A program made the position numbers and the translations under genes. Below the pieces are notes generated by a model. It did not search any database. It was not told the DNA's origin and worked only from the letters and a program-made list of their open reading frames with translations. Source: JAGNEJ01 sp043757865 (GTDB lineage: Bacteria; Verrucomicrobiota; Verrucomicrobiia; Verrucomicrobiales; V1-33). From it: a stretch of DNA of 5,834 nt. Shown here one piece after another: positions 4,992-5,834 of the stretch (position 1 is its first letter; every line of letters begins with the position of its first letter). The stretch is taken from NCBI GenBank assembly GCA_043757865.1, contig JAYVOP010000185.1:1-5834 (forward strand), in the 5' to 3' direction.

Positions 4992-5834
4992 ATGAATCGG
5001 ACACTCAAATTTGTATTGTGTTTATTGCTCGTGGGCTCGTGCTCATCGCGCGCCCAGGCGACGCTAGATGCAGCTAGATCTCTGTTATCCGAGCGGTTAG
5101 AACAGCGGCATTACGAAGCAGACGAATCAACCATGGTGGCCATGAAAACACTGGTCGCAGAGGGCTCTTCGTCGGATTGGAAGTTATGGATCAGGTGCAG
5201 TCTATTTTACAACCCTGAGGGGTTAGGAAAAAACCCAACCATGGTATCGGTACGAGACCTTTTGTCAAAATGCTATCCGTTTTTTCAGATCAACCAACAA
5301 GACCGACTCTCTAGCCCTAAAACATATCGATCTGACCTTGGACTTGCTTTAATGGAGTATTACACGGAAACGGAAGATCCCTTTATCAAGGGGCAGATGG
5401 CATCCTTCTTTGCCAGTGAGCTCTCTCCGATCAAGAGCGAAACATTCGAGGCGATCGAAAAATCATTTAGCGAGGGAAGGTTTACCAAGGGACAACTCAA
5501 AGAATTTATGGTCGCATCTGAGTTGCTTAAATATTTTGCGTTTTATTATCGTCCAGAGAACTATGGAGCCATGCACCCATTGTATTGGAGCATGCGTGAG
5601 GAAGCCTCATACATGCCCTGGCTGGTGGAATACGTCCGCACGCATCCCCAAGCCCCGGCTAGACCTAGCAATCCCCCTTCCTTGCCCAATCCAGAGAAGC
5701 CTGCCGCAGATGTTATCTCCTCGCCCCCCACGCCTCAGACAACCGCTGCTCCCGATTCATCAAAAAGTGAATCCACCAACAGGTTGTGGATGGCTGCGGC
5801 TCTCATGTTGGTCATCGTGCTAGGCTTAATCTGG
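4992..5834 (+). CDS. Exported protein with C-terminal membrane anchor, paralogue 2 (3' partial, 281 codons visible)
   Basis: This frame stays open to the right edge and ends inside the transmembrane helix, so perhaps 10-20 codons are missing. It matches paralogue 1 along its whole length: signal peptide (MNRTLKFVLCLLLVGSC...AQA, cut probably after AQA), the DAARSLLSERLEQR block, DWKLWI, C69 and C94, CYPFFQ, MHPLYW, the linker KPAADVISSPP and SSKSEST before the anchor. Differences cluster at about residues 80-90 and 200-208. Relative to paralogue 1 it lacks two codons (Ser-Cys) before PENYG and four in the linker. VGSC at 14-17 is a poor lipobox, so a lipoprotein is possible but not favoured. 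The start was chosen by alignment with paralogue 1. An in-frame ATG at 4974 (adding MIPPIS) overlaps the upstream stop as ATGA and is a real alternative implying translational coupling. No Shine-Dalgarno sequence precedes either start. Function unknown. Confidence 0.85.
   Translation, partial: MNRTLKFVLCLLLVGSCSSRAQATLDAARSLLSERLEQRHYEADESTMVAMKTLVAEGSSSDWKLWIRCSLFYNPEGLGKNPTMVSVRDLLSKCYPFFQINQQDRLSSPKTYRSDLGLALMEYYTETEDPFIKGQMASFFASELSPIKSETFEAIEKSFSEGRFTKGQLKEFMVASELLKYFAFYYRPENYGAMHPLYWSMREEASYMPWLVEYVRTHPQAPARPSNPPSLPNPEKPAADVISSPPTPQTTAAPDSSKSESTNRLWMAAALMLVIVLGLIW

Noticed and set aside
5025..5043. Lipobox in the signal peptide of paralogue 2 (VGSC)
   Set aside because: Gly at -2 and Val at -3 make a poor match, the paralogue has YLC at the same place, and a good signal-peptidase I site (AQA) follows.
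5410..5823. 137-codon plus-strand frame near the right edge
   Set aside because: It is a shifted frame of paralogue 2. The homologous shifted frame exists in paralogue 1 (4619-4906), as expected from shared DNA, while the true frame keeps signal peptide, cysteines and anchor.

Overview
The window looks like a piece of a Verrucomicrobiota chromosome (Prosthecobacter/Verrucomicrobium-like). This is an inference from the first gene, a very large secreted protein that joins a CotH-kinase-like domain, an Fn3-like module, a lamin-tail domain and the C-terminal '...DHDGISNRMEYAFGG...' plus '...EFSTNLSVWTGG...' region that recurs in secreted proteins of that phylum. No rRNA, tRNA, CRISPR array or transposase gene was seen.

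Layout. (1) Positions 3-3029, plus strand: the 3' part of the CotH/lamin-tail gene, open at the left edge. (2) Positions 3030-3282: a convergent intergenic region with two strong GC-rich hairpins directly after the stop codon (REP-like and/or terminator), then an AT-rich stretch with a 15-nt imperfect direct repeat. (3) Positions 3283-3690, minus strand: a 135-aa membrane-anchored orphan protein with four extracytoplasmic cysteines. (4) Positions 3691-4083: a complex intergenic region. It holds a 13-nt palindrome close to the start of the minus-strand gene, two copies of a ~40-nt direct repeat about 238 nt apart, a protein-like minus-strand fragment without a start codon (probable gene remnant), and one doubtful 48-codon ORF. 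(5) Positions 4084-4977 and 4992-5834, plus strand: two tandem paralogues of an unrecognised family, each with a signal peptide, a ~200-aa extracytoplasmic domain, a Pro/Ala/Ser linker and a C-terminal membrane anchor. The second copy runs off the right edge.

The left part (to about 3110) is GC-rich with one long, consistent reading frame. The part from about 3180 to the right edge is visibly more AT-rich and holds orphan, duplicated and decayed genes, as expected for a fast-changing or acquired island beside a conserved gene. The best candidate for something undescribed is the tandem family of anchored exported proteins together with the repeat-flanked region in front of it. Its function cannot be read from the sequence, and I do not claim a defence or toxin role. 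None of the three complete or nearly complete right-hand genes has a recognisable Shine-Dalgarno sequence.
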